A DNA stretch of 8,903 nt from Butyrivibrio sp. (GCA_016297265.1 JAEDHB010000051.1:1-8903), one strand, 5' to 3'; counted from the first letter of the stretch, positions 1 through 7,332 are shown. The notes: generated from the sequence alone by a model not told the origin. Numbers and translations: made by a program.

Positions 1-10
1 ACAGTTAGCA

Positions 11-34
11 ACTAGATTGATGGTATTATCTAGT
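11..34. repeat. Perfect 7-bp inverted repeat, possible operator
   Basis: ACTAGAT at 11-17 is exactly reverse-complemented by ATCTAGT at 28-34, with ten bases between them (dyad of 24 bases). It lies about 95 bases upstream of the small plus-strand gene and is not followed by a T-run, so it does not look like an intrinsic terminator. The size and symmetry suit a dimeric repressor or activator site, which is common at phage control regions. No regulator is visible in the window. A 7-bp match in A+T-rich DNA can also arise by chance. Confidence 0.35.
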
Positions 35-69
35 GTGACGTTTAAATTGCTATTTTTCTAAAAATTTTT

Positions 70-107
70 TTGACATTGTAATATTTACTCGATTTTTGTC
101 ATATATA
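70..107 (+). promoter_or_regulatory. Possible promoter for the 54-residue gene
   Basis: TTGACA at 70-75 matches the consensus -35 hexamer of the main sigma factor and sits in a strongly A+T-rich leader ending in alternating AT (101-109). No good -10 hexamer is found at 16-18 bases. The TATATA-like stretch at 102-107 is too far from TTGACA, though a weaker TTGTAA at 76-81 is closer. A short TGACA/TGTCA inverted pair (71-75, 97-101) flanks the spacer. A promoter somewhere here is plausible because the gene has a good ribosome binding site, but the exact elements are uncertain. Confidence 0.3.
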
Positions 108-128
108 TATGAAAGGTGGTGATTGCAT

Positions 129-293
129 ATGGATAATGAACAGATAATACATTCATTAAAAGGTATATCCAGCATACTTATTGTGATAAGCGAGAGACAA
201 TCAGGAGATGTACCGTGTCTGTGTTGGGGTATGGACTTGATTAATAAGGAACTTTTAAAGTGCATTGATGCACTAGAAAGAAATATGTCATAA
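129..293 (+). CDS. Small hypothetical protein, 54 residues
   Basis: This is an open frame of 54 codons from ATG at 129 to TAA at 291-293. A good ribosome binding site, AAAGGTGG at 112-119, lies nine bases before the start and is the main reason to call it a gene. The predicted protein has an N-terminal amphipathic stretch (MDNEQIIHSLKGISSILIVI), a short Gly/Pro/Cys-containing turn with CLCW near residues 30-33, and a second charged helix that ends the protein. There is no signal peptide or convincing membrane span, and I do not recognise a family. It is the only plus-strand gene and converges on the late operon, with the shared terminator immediately after its stop. That suggests a separate transcription unit, either another phage module or host flank. 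The two cysteines (C30, C32) could bind metal, but nothing else supports that. Confidence 0.7.
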   Translation: MDNEQIIHSLKGISSILIVISERQSGDVPCLCWGMDLINKELLKCIDALERNMS

Positions 294-296
294 TGT

Positions 297-325
297 AAAA
301 AAGCCCCCGGACAATTCCGAGGGCT
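297..325 (-). terminator. Intrinsic terminator of the minus-strand late operon
   Basis: The arms at 302-310 and 317-325 form a nine-pair hairpin with a six-base loop (311-316). Read on the minus strand, the stem is followed directly by a run of six U (302-297) and starts six bases after the stop of the giant gene, a textbook Rho-independent terminator. The sixth position (307/320) pairs as U-G in the minus-strand RNA but is a C-A mismatch in the plus-strand RNA. The plus-side tail (tatattatta) is also a weaker U-tract. The hairpin should therefore work mainly for the minus-strand operon and only weakly for the converging small gene. Confidence 0.9.
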
Positions 326-331
326 ATATTA

Positions 332-3300
332 TTATTTGTTCTTACTATCTAGATAAGCTTGTATCCTGCTAGCCATATCTTGTTCTTCACTGATTTGTTC
401 TGTACCGTTCTGTACATTAGCAAAAGCGCTTTGAACATATGTATTACCAGATTTTTTTCCATTCAAGTATTCTTCAATACGTTTTGCCATATCACTTTGA
501 GAGCTATTCTGTTTACCTTGCAAGTATGTTGCTATCCTCTGATACATTTCGCCAGATTCAGAACCAGTTGTATTATATTTAGTATTTCCATATTTGCTAG
601 AGTAATATGAGTATACACCTTCGTATCCGTTCCATGCGTAAGCAGTTTCAGCATCTTTTGATAGGTTAATAAGCTTTGAAAGATAATATCCTTTATCTTC
701 GTCAGAGATATTGAGGGAATTTACGGCATTTACCTTATCTGCATTAGTACTGCCGGAAAGATTCTGCTTGATACCAAAGTATGTAGCAACTCCATCTGCT
801 CCTTTATCCTTATATACAGAATATGTCTTTTTGTATGTGTCAGAGTTCTCAACATCATATCCAAGTACTTCACTCTTGGCCAGCGCGTCTGCAAAACTGT
901 ACATATCTGCTATAGCTTCTACTCTCTGCTCGTCACTTAGAGCATTGTAAGTATCAGAGTTAATAAGAGATGATGCCATATCGTAAGCATTCTGTCCCAT
1001 GATCCTCTGAAATTCAGAATACTGCTCATTGTTCAGTTTCACACTCTCACCATTAATCTGATAACTCCATGATGCTTTCTTTGGAAATACAGATGCATTA
1101 CCGGTAGAACCATACAAACTACGGATTTCATCATCAATAGGTGATACATTCGAATTTCCCAATTGTCCAGGATTCAAAAGGTTTGCAAAAGCAGCCTCTC
1201 CTGTGCTGTCCTGTCTCTGAATAGGATTACCCCATGTGTCATACGCTACCGGAAGAGTTTGAGACAATCCGGGAATCTTAGCTTTTGCCTGATTAGCAAG
1301 ATTATTCAGATAGCTTGTCTGGTCGTAAGTAACTCTTTGAGTAGTGTCTCCTATCCTTGCTGCCGCACCTAACTGTGCCGGAATGAATGAAAGCGGTGTA
1401 TCTGTAGTAAGAACGTCCCACACATTCTCTGCAGGAGTTCCATATCCGCCGAAAATATCGGATAGATTCTGCAAAGGTGATAGCTCTAACCACGAATCTG
1501 CTGCAGCAAGAAATCCTTGTTTCAATCCATTAATAGCATCTCCGTTATTATTCCATGAATCATACAGCGTTACACCTAAAATGATAGGAATAGATGCAGG
1601 CTGTGCCCAGTCATAAGAAAAGTAATTATCACCTATCTTAAATGCATAAGGTAACATTCCCTGCTGTTTCTGGAATTGTGCTTCGTCCTTATCTTCTGAA
1701 AGCGCACCAGTAATAAGTCCTGATTCTGCCAATGCATATCCTAAAGCAATTGCAGCCGTACCGGTAGCGGATTGCCCTAACTGTGTGATACCTTTTGCAA
1801 TATCAGCATGGCTATTAGCATTTATCAATGTTATGATTCCGTATGCAGCTCCTGCAGGGCTGTAATCAATTCCTCTCATGGCAAGATTTGCAGGTGTCTT
1901 TGTAAATGGAAGCACAATTTCTCCTGCTACTCCAAGATTTCTACGTACATTACTAAGTATATTGGCAAGTTTAGTGTCATCTTTGAATGTAGCTTTCATA
2001 GCTTCCTGTGTAGCAAGGACATAAGCGTCTGCAGGAATATTCTCTAGATCTGTAATTCCCTGTGCATCAAGGTAAGATGCCATCCGTGATTCAAAATTCT
2101 TTTTCACGAACACATTATCACCTTTTTCCAAAAGATAATAGGTGAAATTTCTGGCAGTCTCTAGCAATGAAGGGTCAATATTTTTACCCATTGCTTGATT
2201 TGCCTTTGTAATGGCTCCACCGGTAATCGTATCAAGCATCTGCGCTGTTTTACTTCCCTTGAATACCTGCTTGTCACGTATTGCACCTTTAGCATCCTCA
2301 TACTTATTGTCACCTAACAACTCTGTCTTTACAGTCTCAAACGCTTCTGACGCCAATTTCTTTGACTGTTTTGAGCGGATAGGGTTAATTGACTGTGTAC
2401 GACTATACTTTGGATTTATGAGGCTGTAAACACCTTCTCCGAGTGCGGATACTCTGTCTGCTGTCCACCTAACAGGGAAAAGAAGTGCATTTGACACAAC
2501 ATTTCTAACATTGGTACGCGCATTAAGAAGCATAGACATCCTTCTAAACTCCATAAGCTTTTCTGTCATTGTAGATGGATACTGCTTTCTCAATCTGTCG
2601 TACACTGCCTCATAAGCAGACTTAATAGCATCTGTGTCACCAGATTCAATATTATTGAACTGCTGTAACTCACTTTCAGTCAATTCAAAGTCTGTCCATT
2701 TCTTTCCGTACTTTTCCTTTCCTTTCTGGTTAAGTGTGTCAATCTCTCGAATCAAATAACGCTTCGCCGCTTCCGGATCATTATCCATTAACGTAATTGC
2801 TGCCGCTTGCGAAAACTGACCGGATTCTGTCAATGCACGGCTCATATCACGTACTAATTGAACAGACTCATCAAGTCTGCCAGACTGTGACAGCTGTTTA
2901 GACAGATTGTAACCAAGTGGAACCGCAACAGGGTCTTTCTTATCCAGTAAAATTCTATATTGATTAATTGCTGAATCTATATCATTATTAGCCAATATTT
3001 CATTTGCTCTGGCAGCTGTATCTTTATTGCTCAACTGCGTATAGAAATCTGGATTGTTTATAAACTCATTCTTAAGCTCTTGCGGTGCATCAGTCTTATT
3101 AACCAGAGTATCATTATATCCTCTTACTCTCTGATTGGAAGAGTCACCTGCTCTTAAGTTCTCACGTGCCACTCTAATACGCTCTAACATATCAGAAGAA
3201 GCAATATTTGAGTTATTCTGCGAGTTTTCAGTAGGTACTACATTTGTTTGACTCTGGTTGGTCAGACTTGCCTGATTGTTATTAGCAGCTATTAAGCTAT

Positions 3301-6136
3301 CCCTATAGCTCATCGCGTCATCATATTCCATGTAAGGAAGGTTTTCTATTTCTGCTTCTGTATAGGTCTTGATATTCCCGCTCTCTAAGTTTGAAACAAC
3401 TAAATCTGTGCTTTGGCCATTGTGTTTCATCACATAGATATCAGGCATGCCGAATTTATCAAAATCCCATCCTTCTGGTGCGTATTCCGCATTAAATTTC
3501 ACACGAGCAACAGGCTCAAAACCGAGAGAAGCATACAACGATAGCAAGTTTTTACCATAGCAATCTAATTTATTACCACCATTTTCAAGTGCCGTTGTAA
3601 TAATATCAACACCAGCTCTTCTTGATTTGCTTTTGCTATTTTTAAATACTGCTGTTATATTACCGTCTGGCATAACCGCTCCGCCAGACATATTATCCTT
3701 TGCTAAAAATGTAATTGCACCTTCGTTTCGCAATTCATCTGCAGTATGACTATCAACCATAACGCCATTTTCGTTGCTCGATTTGCCTGATTCTAACGCA
3801 AAAGAAAAGAGTTCAGGGTTACCAGTTGTCTCCCTAAACTCATTATCTGTTACACCTATTTTATTCAAAGCACTTCTGCTATTTTCGTTAATTACATGAA
3901 AAGCTCCGCGTAAGGAAGTATCTGTTCCGCCGTCTGTCCTTCCGCTTTCCATTGCAAGATCATTTTCTTGTGAACCGGAAGAGCTGTCTCGTAAATTTCC
4001 TGCAATTTCATTTCTGCTTCGCTCATTTTCTTGTTCGTTGTTGATGACATCTATATCACCTCTATTACTTAGGATAACATTATTATTTGTTACATTATTA
4101 TTGTAATCCACTTGGTTTGATGTGTCAACATGAGAATTTGAAATCACTTCAGGAGCAGTAATGCTTTCTCCATTTACGTTCTCTATATCAATTTTATTAA
4201 TGACACGATTTTTTCTTCCGCTATCACTATCACTCGTTACCTCTACCTCAAACGTTACAGTGAAATCTTCACCATTCAGATTAATTTGAGACTTAAAATA
4301 ATCATATCCTGTGACTCCAGAATTTGAATTACTTTGTCTTTTACTACCAATATATTCAGCCTGTGATAACACATTATCAATGTCACTTATTACACTCATT
4401 TTTTCCAATGATATAGGACCATCATTGATTATTTTTTCCATTGAGTTTTTATTTAATTCTGCCCTATAATGGTAATTTCCAACTTTAGTATCATCAATAG
4501 CAATATCATGAGTGTCAACAACTTCTCCAAAGAATTTTTCGTTCATATTCTTAACAAAAGTTTCTACACTACTATCTGTATTTGATTTTTTCATAGTTGA
4601 AGCAATATCTTGATATGCATCCTGTGAGATATCTACTCTTCGGAAATTTTTTGCAGTCTGTTCTGGCATAATACCACGTTTAAAAGCATTACTTAACTTA
4701 CCCGGTTCTTTCTTAACAAGATTTTGAGTATCAATAACATTCCTTGATGTTGTATCAATTTTGGCAGTATCAACAGAATCAGCTATTTCTGCGTTGGTAG
4801 AATCATTGTCAGTACTAATATTAGAATTTCCTCCAAGCATATTAATTGCAGACGCACCACCTGACATAATTCCACCACTTACCGCCCCTGCTAATCCTGC
4901 CTGTGCAGCATTTAATCCAAACTGCTTGAAAGCCTGTTTTTGTGCTTGTGATTTTGTCATACCTTGACTTTCATAGTTTTTCACAAGTTGAGTCCAATCT
5001 GATTCGTTCTGGTTAATAGCATAATCTGCTATAGAATTTGCAATCTCAGAAATTGACTCTCCTGTTCCCTCTGCGGCAGAGTTCTTCAACGCATCAACTA
5101 CAACCTTCTTCACAGTCTGTTTTCCGCCAGACTTTGCAACTTTAAATAGATTGTCCAGAGGGATTTTCTCTGTAAGTACTTCAATCAATGCAGAAGTTGC
5201 AGCTGTTGCCATCATCTGGTTAGGAGTAACATCTTTATCCTTCATTTCGTTAAGTGAACCTGAAAATGCTTCTAATCCCATTCCTGCAAGAGCTTTTCCT
5301 TTTCCTAAAGGCATTAATGCTACATTATCAGCAATTGAATTTACGACATTGTACGCAAATTTACCTACAGGACTTTCAATGTTTTCAGAAACTGTATTTC
5401 TGATTCTTCCAGCCATATTAGAACGTGCATTAACAGCTGCATTGTTTCCGATAGGATTACCAGATAAGTAATTCCCTGTTTCTGTCTTCAAATTTTCTAT
5501 TGTTCCAAGAATATTAAAAGGAACAGATGCAATGGTACCAATAGTGCCGTGATTGTTTGAAAATTTATTCAAATCATCCTTTGTGTTATTAGCTGTATAT
5601 GCTTCTCCATAACTGATTATATCTTTTATATCAATTCCAGCAGAATCCGCAAGGCCCTTGATACGATTATAATCTGAAACCCTTGTATTTTTACCTAATG
5701 ACTGGTGATTACTAGAAAGAGAAGCAACAGTATCTACAGGTATATTATTTGCAGACAGGAAATTAGAAATCTGCTTATTCTTAGAATTACGATAAGAATC
5801 TAACATACTTTGCTTTTCATTATATGCATCTGCTTTTGATTTGTATGTTAAACGATCTAAAATATTATATTTCGGAATAGACTCATATGAATTTACAATA
5901 TATTCATCTCTTTTGCCATAGGATGACGGATTGCTACTTTTTAAAGTATATGATTGGTTTTTTTGATTTTTAACGTAAGCATCAAGCAAACTGGAACTAT
6001 TAGAATATTTTGTAGATGCATTACTTACAGAATTTCTTCTTCTACCATTAACAGAATAAGAGGAGCTTTTAGCCCCTCTTAAAATCTCATCTTCCATTTC
6101 ATCAATTGCTTTTTTATTGTTTGTTAAAGTTGCCAT
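332..6136 (-). CDS. Giant phage polyvalent-type virion protein, 1,934 residues
   Basis: This last gene of the operon is probably a capsid-carried, ejected multidomain protein (inferred). The chosen start is ATG at 6136, because AAAGGAG at 6142-6148 sits just upstream; an in-frame ATG at 6151 would place that site inside the coding region. Visible order: a Ser/Asn-rich N terminus (1-100); a helical, Gly/Ala-rich region with hydrophobic stretches (about 195-440); an LPD3/PBECR-like domain (about 540-655); an Asn/Ser-rich linker; a GNAT-like domain (about 775-907); TPR-like helices (about 1025-1130); a conserved-looking block with RRMSMLLNARTNVRNVVSN (about 1199-1217); hydrophobic, possibly membrane-active helices (about 1429-1528); and a helical C terminus with three short repeats. 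There is no signal peptide. It resembles the large polyvalent proteins of Firmicutes phages. The frame is intact over 5.8 kb, so it is under selection. An alternative is a tail-tip or tape-measure-related role, but the domain mix argues against that. Confidence 0.85.
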   Translation of the reverse strand: MATLTNNKKAIDEMEDEILRGAKSSSYSVNGRRRNSVSNASTKYSNSSSLLDAYVKNQKNQSYTLKSSNPSSYGKRDEYIVNSYESIPKYNILDRLTYKSKADAYNEKQSMLDSYRNSKNKQISNFLSANNIPVDTVASLSSNHQSLGKNTRVSDYNRIKGLADSAGIDIKDIISYGEAYTANNTKDDLNKFSNNHGTIGTIASVPFNILGTIENLKTETGNYLSGNPIGNNAAVNARSNMAGRIRNTVSENIESPVGKFAYNVVNSIADNVALMPLGKGKALAGMGLEAFSGSLNEMKDKDVTPNQMMATAATSALIEVLTEKIPLDNLFKVAKSGGKQTVKKVVVDALKNSAAEGTGESISEIANSIADYAINQNESDWTQLVKNYESQGMTKSQAQKQAFKQFGLNAAQAGLAGAVSGGIMSGGASAINMLGGNSNISTDNDSTNAEIADSVDTAKIDTTSRNVIDTQNLVKKEPGKLSNAFKRGIMPEQTAKNFRRVDISQDAYQDIASTMKKSNTDSSVETFVKNMNEKFFGEVVDTHDIAIDDTKVGNYHYRAELNKNSMEKIINDGPISLEKMSVISDIDNVLSQAEYIGSKRQSNSNSGVTGYDYFKSQINLNGEDFTVTFEVEVTSDSDSGRKNRVINKIDIENVNGESITAPEVISNSHVDTSNQVDYNNNVTNNNVILSNRGDIDVINNEQENERSRNEIAGNLRDSSSGSQENDLAMESGRTDGGTDTSLRGAFHVINENSRSALNKIGVTDNEFRETTGNPELFSFALESGKSSNENGVMVDSHTADELRNEGAITFLAKDNMSGGAVMPDGNITAVFKNSKSKSRRAGVDIITTALENGGNKLDCYGKNLLSLYASLGFEPVARVKFNAEYAPEGWDFDKFGMPDIYVMKHNGQSTDLVVSNLESGNIKTYTEAEIENLPYMEYDDAMSYRDSLIAANNNQASLTNQSQTNVVPTENSQNNSNIASSDMLERIRVARENLRAGDSSNQRVRGYNDTLVNKTDAPQELKNEFINNPDFYTQLSNKDTAARANEILANNDIDSAINQYRILLDKKDPVAVPLGYNLSKQLSQSGRLDESVQLVRDMSRALTESGQFSQAAAITLMDNDPEAAKRYLIREIDTLNQKGKEKYGKKWTDFELTESELQQFNNIESGDTDAIKSAYEAVYDRLRKQYPSTMTEKLMEFRRMSMLLNARTNVRNVVSNALLFPVRWTADRVSALGEGVYSLINPKYSRTQSINPIRSKQSKKLASEAFETVKTELLGDNKYEDAKGAIRDKQVFKGSKTAQMLDTITGGAITKANQAMGKNIDPSLLETARNFTYYLLEKGDNVFVKKNFESRMASYLDAQGITDLENIPADAYVLATQEAMKATFKDDTKLANILSNVRRNLGVAGEIVLPFTKTPANLAMRGIDYSPAGAAYGIITLINANSHADIAKGITQLGQSATGTAAIALGYALAESGLITGALSEDKDEAQFQKQQGMLPYAFKIGDNYFSYDWAQPASIPIILGVTLYDSWNNNGDAINGLKQGFLAAADSWLELSPLQNLSDIFGGYGTPAENVWDVLTTDTPLSFIPAQLGAAARIGDTTQRVTYDQTSYLNNLANQAKAKIPGLSQTLPVAYDTWGNPIQRQDSTGEAAFANLLNPGQLGNSNVSPIDDEIRSLYGSTGNASVFPKKASWSYQINGESVKLNNEQYSEFQRIMGQNAYDMASSLINSDTYNALSDEQRVEAIADMYSFADALAKSEVLGYDVENSDTYKKTYSVYKDKGADGVATYFGIKQNLSGSTNADKVNAVNSLNISDEDKGYYLSKLINLSKDAETAYAWNGYEGVYSYYSSKYGNTKYNTTGSESGEMYQRIATYLQGKQNSSQSDMAKRIEEYLNGKKSGNTYVQSAFANVQNGTEQISEEQDMASRIQAYLDSKNK
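341..547 (-). repeat. Three C-terminal protein repeats, MxxRIxxYLxxK
   Basis: The last 75 residues of the giant protein contain the pattern M-x-x-R-I-x-x-Y-L-x-x-K three times: MYQRIATYLQGK (bases 512-547), MAKRIEEYLNGK (455-490) and MASRIQAYLDSK (341-376). The copies are separated by Ser/Asn/Gln-rich linkers of 7 and 26 residues. Each would form one short amphipathic helix presenting R, I, Y and L on one face. The last copy ends two residues before the C terminus. Function is not known; a repeated docking peptide for a capsid, portal or packaging partner is an inference. Confidence 0.8.
1553..1852 (-). other. Hydrophobic helical segment of the giant protein
   Basis: Residues about 1429-1528 of the giant protein contain three hydrophobic stretches: GAAYGIITLINA, then SATGTAAIALGYALAESGLI, then ASIPIILGVTLYDSW. 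They follow the motif PFTKTPANLAMRGIDYSPAG. An otherwise hydrophilic protein with such a cluster could be a virion protein that inserts into the host membrane during DNA entry. The stretches are only moderately hydrophobic, so buried helices of a soluble fold are also possible. Confidence 0.5.
3416..3814 (-). other. GNAT acetyltransferase-like domain in the giant protein
   Basis: Residues about 775-907 of the giant protein read like an N-acetyltransferase fold. A strand GGAVMPDGNITAVF is followed by a basic loop KSKSRRAG in the place of the usual acetyl-CoA pyrophosphate loop (R/Q-x-x-G-x-G/A). A helix follows, then the strand NGGNKLDCYG, and then LLSLYASLGFEPVARVKF, which matches the typical GNAT pattern 'LYxxxGFxxVxR'. 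The segment ends with APEGWDFDKFGMPDIYVMK. The loop here is SRRAG rather than a full R-x-x-G-x-G, so cofactor binding is uncertain. Related modules occur as cargo in phage polyvalent proteins. The substrate is not known, and the assignment is by pattern only. Confidence 0.5.
4172..4519 (-). other. LPD3/PBECR-like domain in the giant protein
   Basis: Residues about 540-655 of the giant protein contain an alpha/beta unit: helix-rich SLEKMSVISDIDNVLSQAEY, then GVTGYDYFKSQINLNGEDFT, then a strand TVTFEVEVTSDS and a closing strand NRVINKIDIENVN. This is the usual pattern of the 'large polyvalent protein-associated' LPD3 and phage Barnase-EndoU-Colicin-RelE (PBECR) domains: a helix with 'vi...i..l...A.yi', then a strand pair ending in an extended basic strand. 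Whether the nuclease residues are present cannot be judged by eye. It could be a non-catalytic associated domain. Confidence 0.4.
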
Positions 6137-6141
6137 ATAGA

Positions 6142-6148
6142 CTCCTTT
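6142..6148 (-). promoter_or_regulatory. Ribosome binding site fixing the giant gene's start
   Basis: AAAGGAG on the minus strand lies five bases before ATG 6136 and immediately after the stop of the preceding gene (TAA, 6152-6154). It falls inside the alternative 5-codon extension starting at 6151, which reads MKGVY simply because the Shine-Dalgarno bases AAAGGAGT are being translated. The downstream ATG is therefore the real start. Confidence 0.9.
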
Positions 6149-6151
6149 CAC

Positions 6152-7318
6152 TTAGTATTGAATACCCGCACTCTTGAATATTTGCTCTATTTGTGGTACG
6201 CTATATCCTTCTGCATCAAGTTCTTCAATAAGTGTTTCTGGCAATACACCGTTCTGGTATTTTTTCTTTACTTGCGAGGTAATAGTGCTACTTTTTCCAC
6301 CTGATACGTTTGCATTGTACTCTCCAAGAGAATTTTTCAGCATTGTATTATACAAAGCCTGCTGCAAATCTGCACTTGCTGCAGACTGATTATTGATTAG
6401 ATTTGTCATGGAATTTGCGTAATTTCCATCCATGTTTGCAAGCGCACTGTACAAATCCGAATAGGAACTTGCTACACCATTTGCAAGGTCATTTTCTAAC
6501 TGCATCCTATACGCCATGTTAGTATCTGTAGCATCACTTACAGCATCATTATATTTCTGCTGAGCATTTGCAAGATTGCTGTTATATGTCTCTTCCAAAC
6601 TTCTCAAACTGTCTGCTGTTGCCGTGTTGATGTTATTTCTTGATGTGCCATAATTATTTAGCATGGATGCAATGGCACTCTCACTTGCACCGCCATTAAG
6701 GCCCTGCGCATTCAACTGCTGACGAAGACTCTTTTCATTCATCATTCTATTGATGTACGCTTCCTGTAAGCTTTTTTCTGCACTTGCATTTAGTGAATCT
6801 CTTGAATTGTTGTAGGAAGATGCCAACAAATCCTTTGTGGAAGCTAAATTGCTTTCCAATCCTGAAAGTCTCTTTGCATAAGCATTTTCCAATGCATACA
6901 TGTTGCTGTTATAAGCATTCTGCGCAGCCTGTTGACGTGCTTCCTGCTGTGCACGCAACTGCTGTTCGTAATATTCCTGTTGTGCCTGCAACTGAGATGC
7001 AAGATTATTCTGCTGTTGTTCGTACAATGATTGTAGATTCTGGTTGTATGAAACACCAGATGAACCGGAAGAACTACCAGATGAACCGGAAGAACTACCA
7101 GATGATGAATTTGAATTTCCAGAACCACCTGTATTACTTTGATTATTTGTATTAATCATACTACTCTTTGATACTCCGGAAGTATTTCCAGGAGATGATA
7201 CACGACCATCTGAATTAGTAGGTCTCATAGCAGAACCGCCAACTCTTTCCCTTGGTTTTACTGCAGTATTTGTTAATGCATATTTCCTAAAATCTTGGAT
7301 TTCTTGTACTGTTGCCAT
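6152..7318 (-). CDS. Coiled-coil virion-type structural protein, 388 residues
   Basis: I infer that this is a structural or internal virion protein acting with the giant protein encoded directly downstream. Residues 1-62 are Ser/Asn/Gly-rich and probably disordered. Residues 63-88 are a Gly/Ser linker built on a tandem DNA repeat. Residues about 91-195 and 225-335 are long Gln/Ala/Asn-rich helices with the look of coiled coils. They are split by a flexible block QQLNAQGLNGGASESAIAS (about 200-218), typical of phage scaffold or internal particle proteins. The last 35 residues (VLPETLIEELDAEGYSVPQI and on) form a separate small acidic helical unit. No enzyme motif, signal peptide or membrane span is seen. 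The start is ATG 7318, after GGAGG at 7327-7331; an in-frame ATG at 7360 lies inside the endolysin gene and before the ribosome site. The N terminus MATVQEIQ resembles MATLTNN of the next protein. Confidence 0.8.
   Translation of the reverse strand: MATVQEIQDFRKYALTNTAVKPRERVGGSAMRPTNSDGRVSSPGNTSGVSKSSMINTNNQSNTGGSGNSNSSSGSSSGSSGSSSGSSGVSYNQNLQSLYEQQQNNLASQLQAQQEYYEQQLRAQQEARQQAAQNAYNSNMYALENAYAKRLSGLESNLASTKDLLASSYNNSRDSLNASAEKSLQEAYINRMMNEKSLRQQLNAQGLNGGASESAIASMLNNYGTSRNNINTATADSLRSLEETYNSNLANAQQKYNDAVSDATDTNMAYRMQLENDLANGVASSYSDLYSALANMDGNYANSMTNLINNQSAASADLQQALYNTMLKNSLGEYNANVSGGKSSTITSQVKKKYQNGVLPETLIEELDAEGYSVPQIEQIFKSAGIQY
7055..7105 (-). repeat. 21-base tandem repeat encoding a Gly/Ser linker
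   Basis: The plus-strand unit ACCAGATGAACCGGAAGAACT occurs at 7055-7075 and again without change at 7076-7096, followed by a partial copy to 7105. Each unit adds seven residues (GSSSGSS type), so changes in copy number keep the frame. It encodes the linker between the disordered N terminus and the coiled-coil part of the structural protein, a place where length variation is usually tolerated. Confidence 0.95.
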
Positions 7319-7326
7319 TATGTATA

Positions 7327-7331
7327 CCTCC
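7327..7331 (-). promoter_or_regulatory. Ribosome binding site fixing the coiled-coil gene's start
   Basis: GGAGG on the minus strand lies eight bases before ATG 7318, just after the endolysin stop (TAA, 7333-7335). It selects the start reading MATVQEIQ and excludes a 14-codon in-frame extension that overlaps the endolysin gene. Confidence 0.9.
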
Positions 7332-7332
7332 G

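Noticed and set aside
71..101. TGACA/TGTCA inverted pair as a second operator
   Set aside because: It has only five pairs that do not extend in either direction, within A+T-rich DNA, so it is expected by chance.
50..265. A 71-codon minus-strand frame opposite the small gene
   Set aside because: It has no ribosome site upstream of its start. The plus-strand frame has a good one and ends just before the terminator.
4761..5471. Plus-strand open frames of 68 and 106 codons opposite the giant gene
   Set aside because: These are shadows of a long real gene. No ribosome binding site was recognised and the products have no recognisable features.
6844..7155. Open frames of about 94 and 123 codons on either strand inside the coiled-coil gene
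   Set aside because: They arise from the Gln/Ser-rich repeat composition, lack ribosome sites and have implausible His/Leu/Val-rich products.
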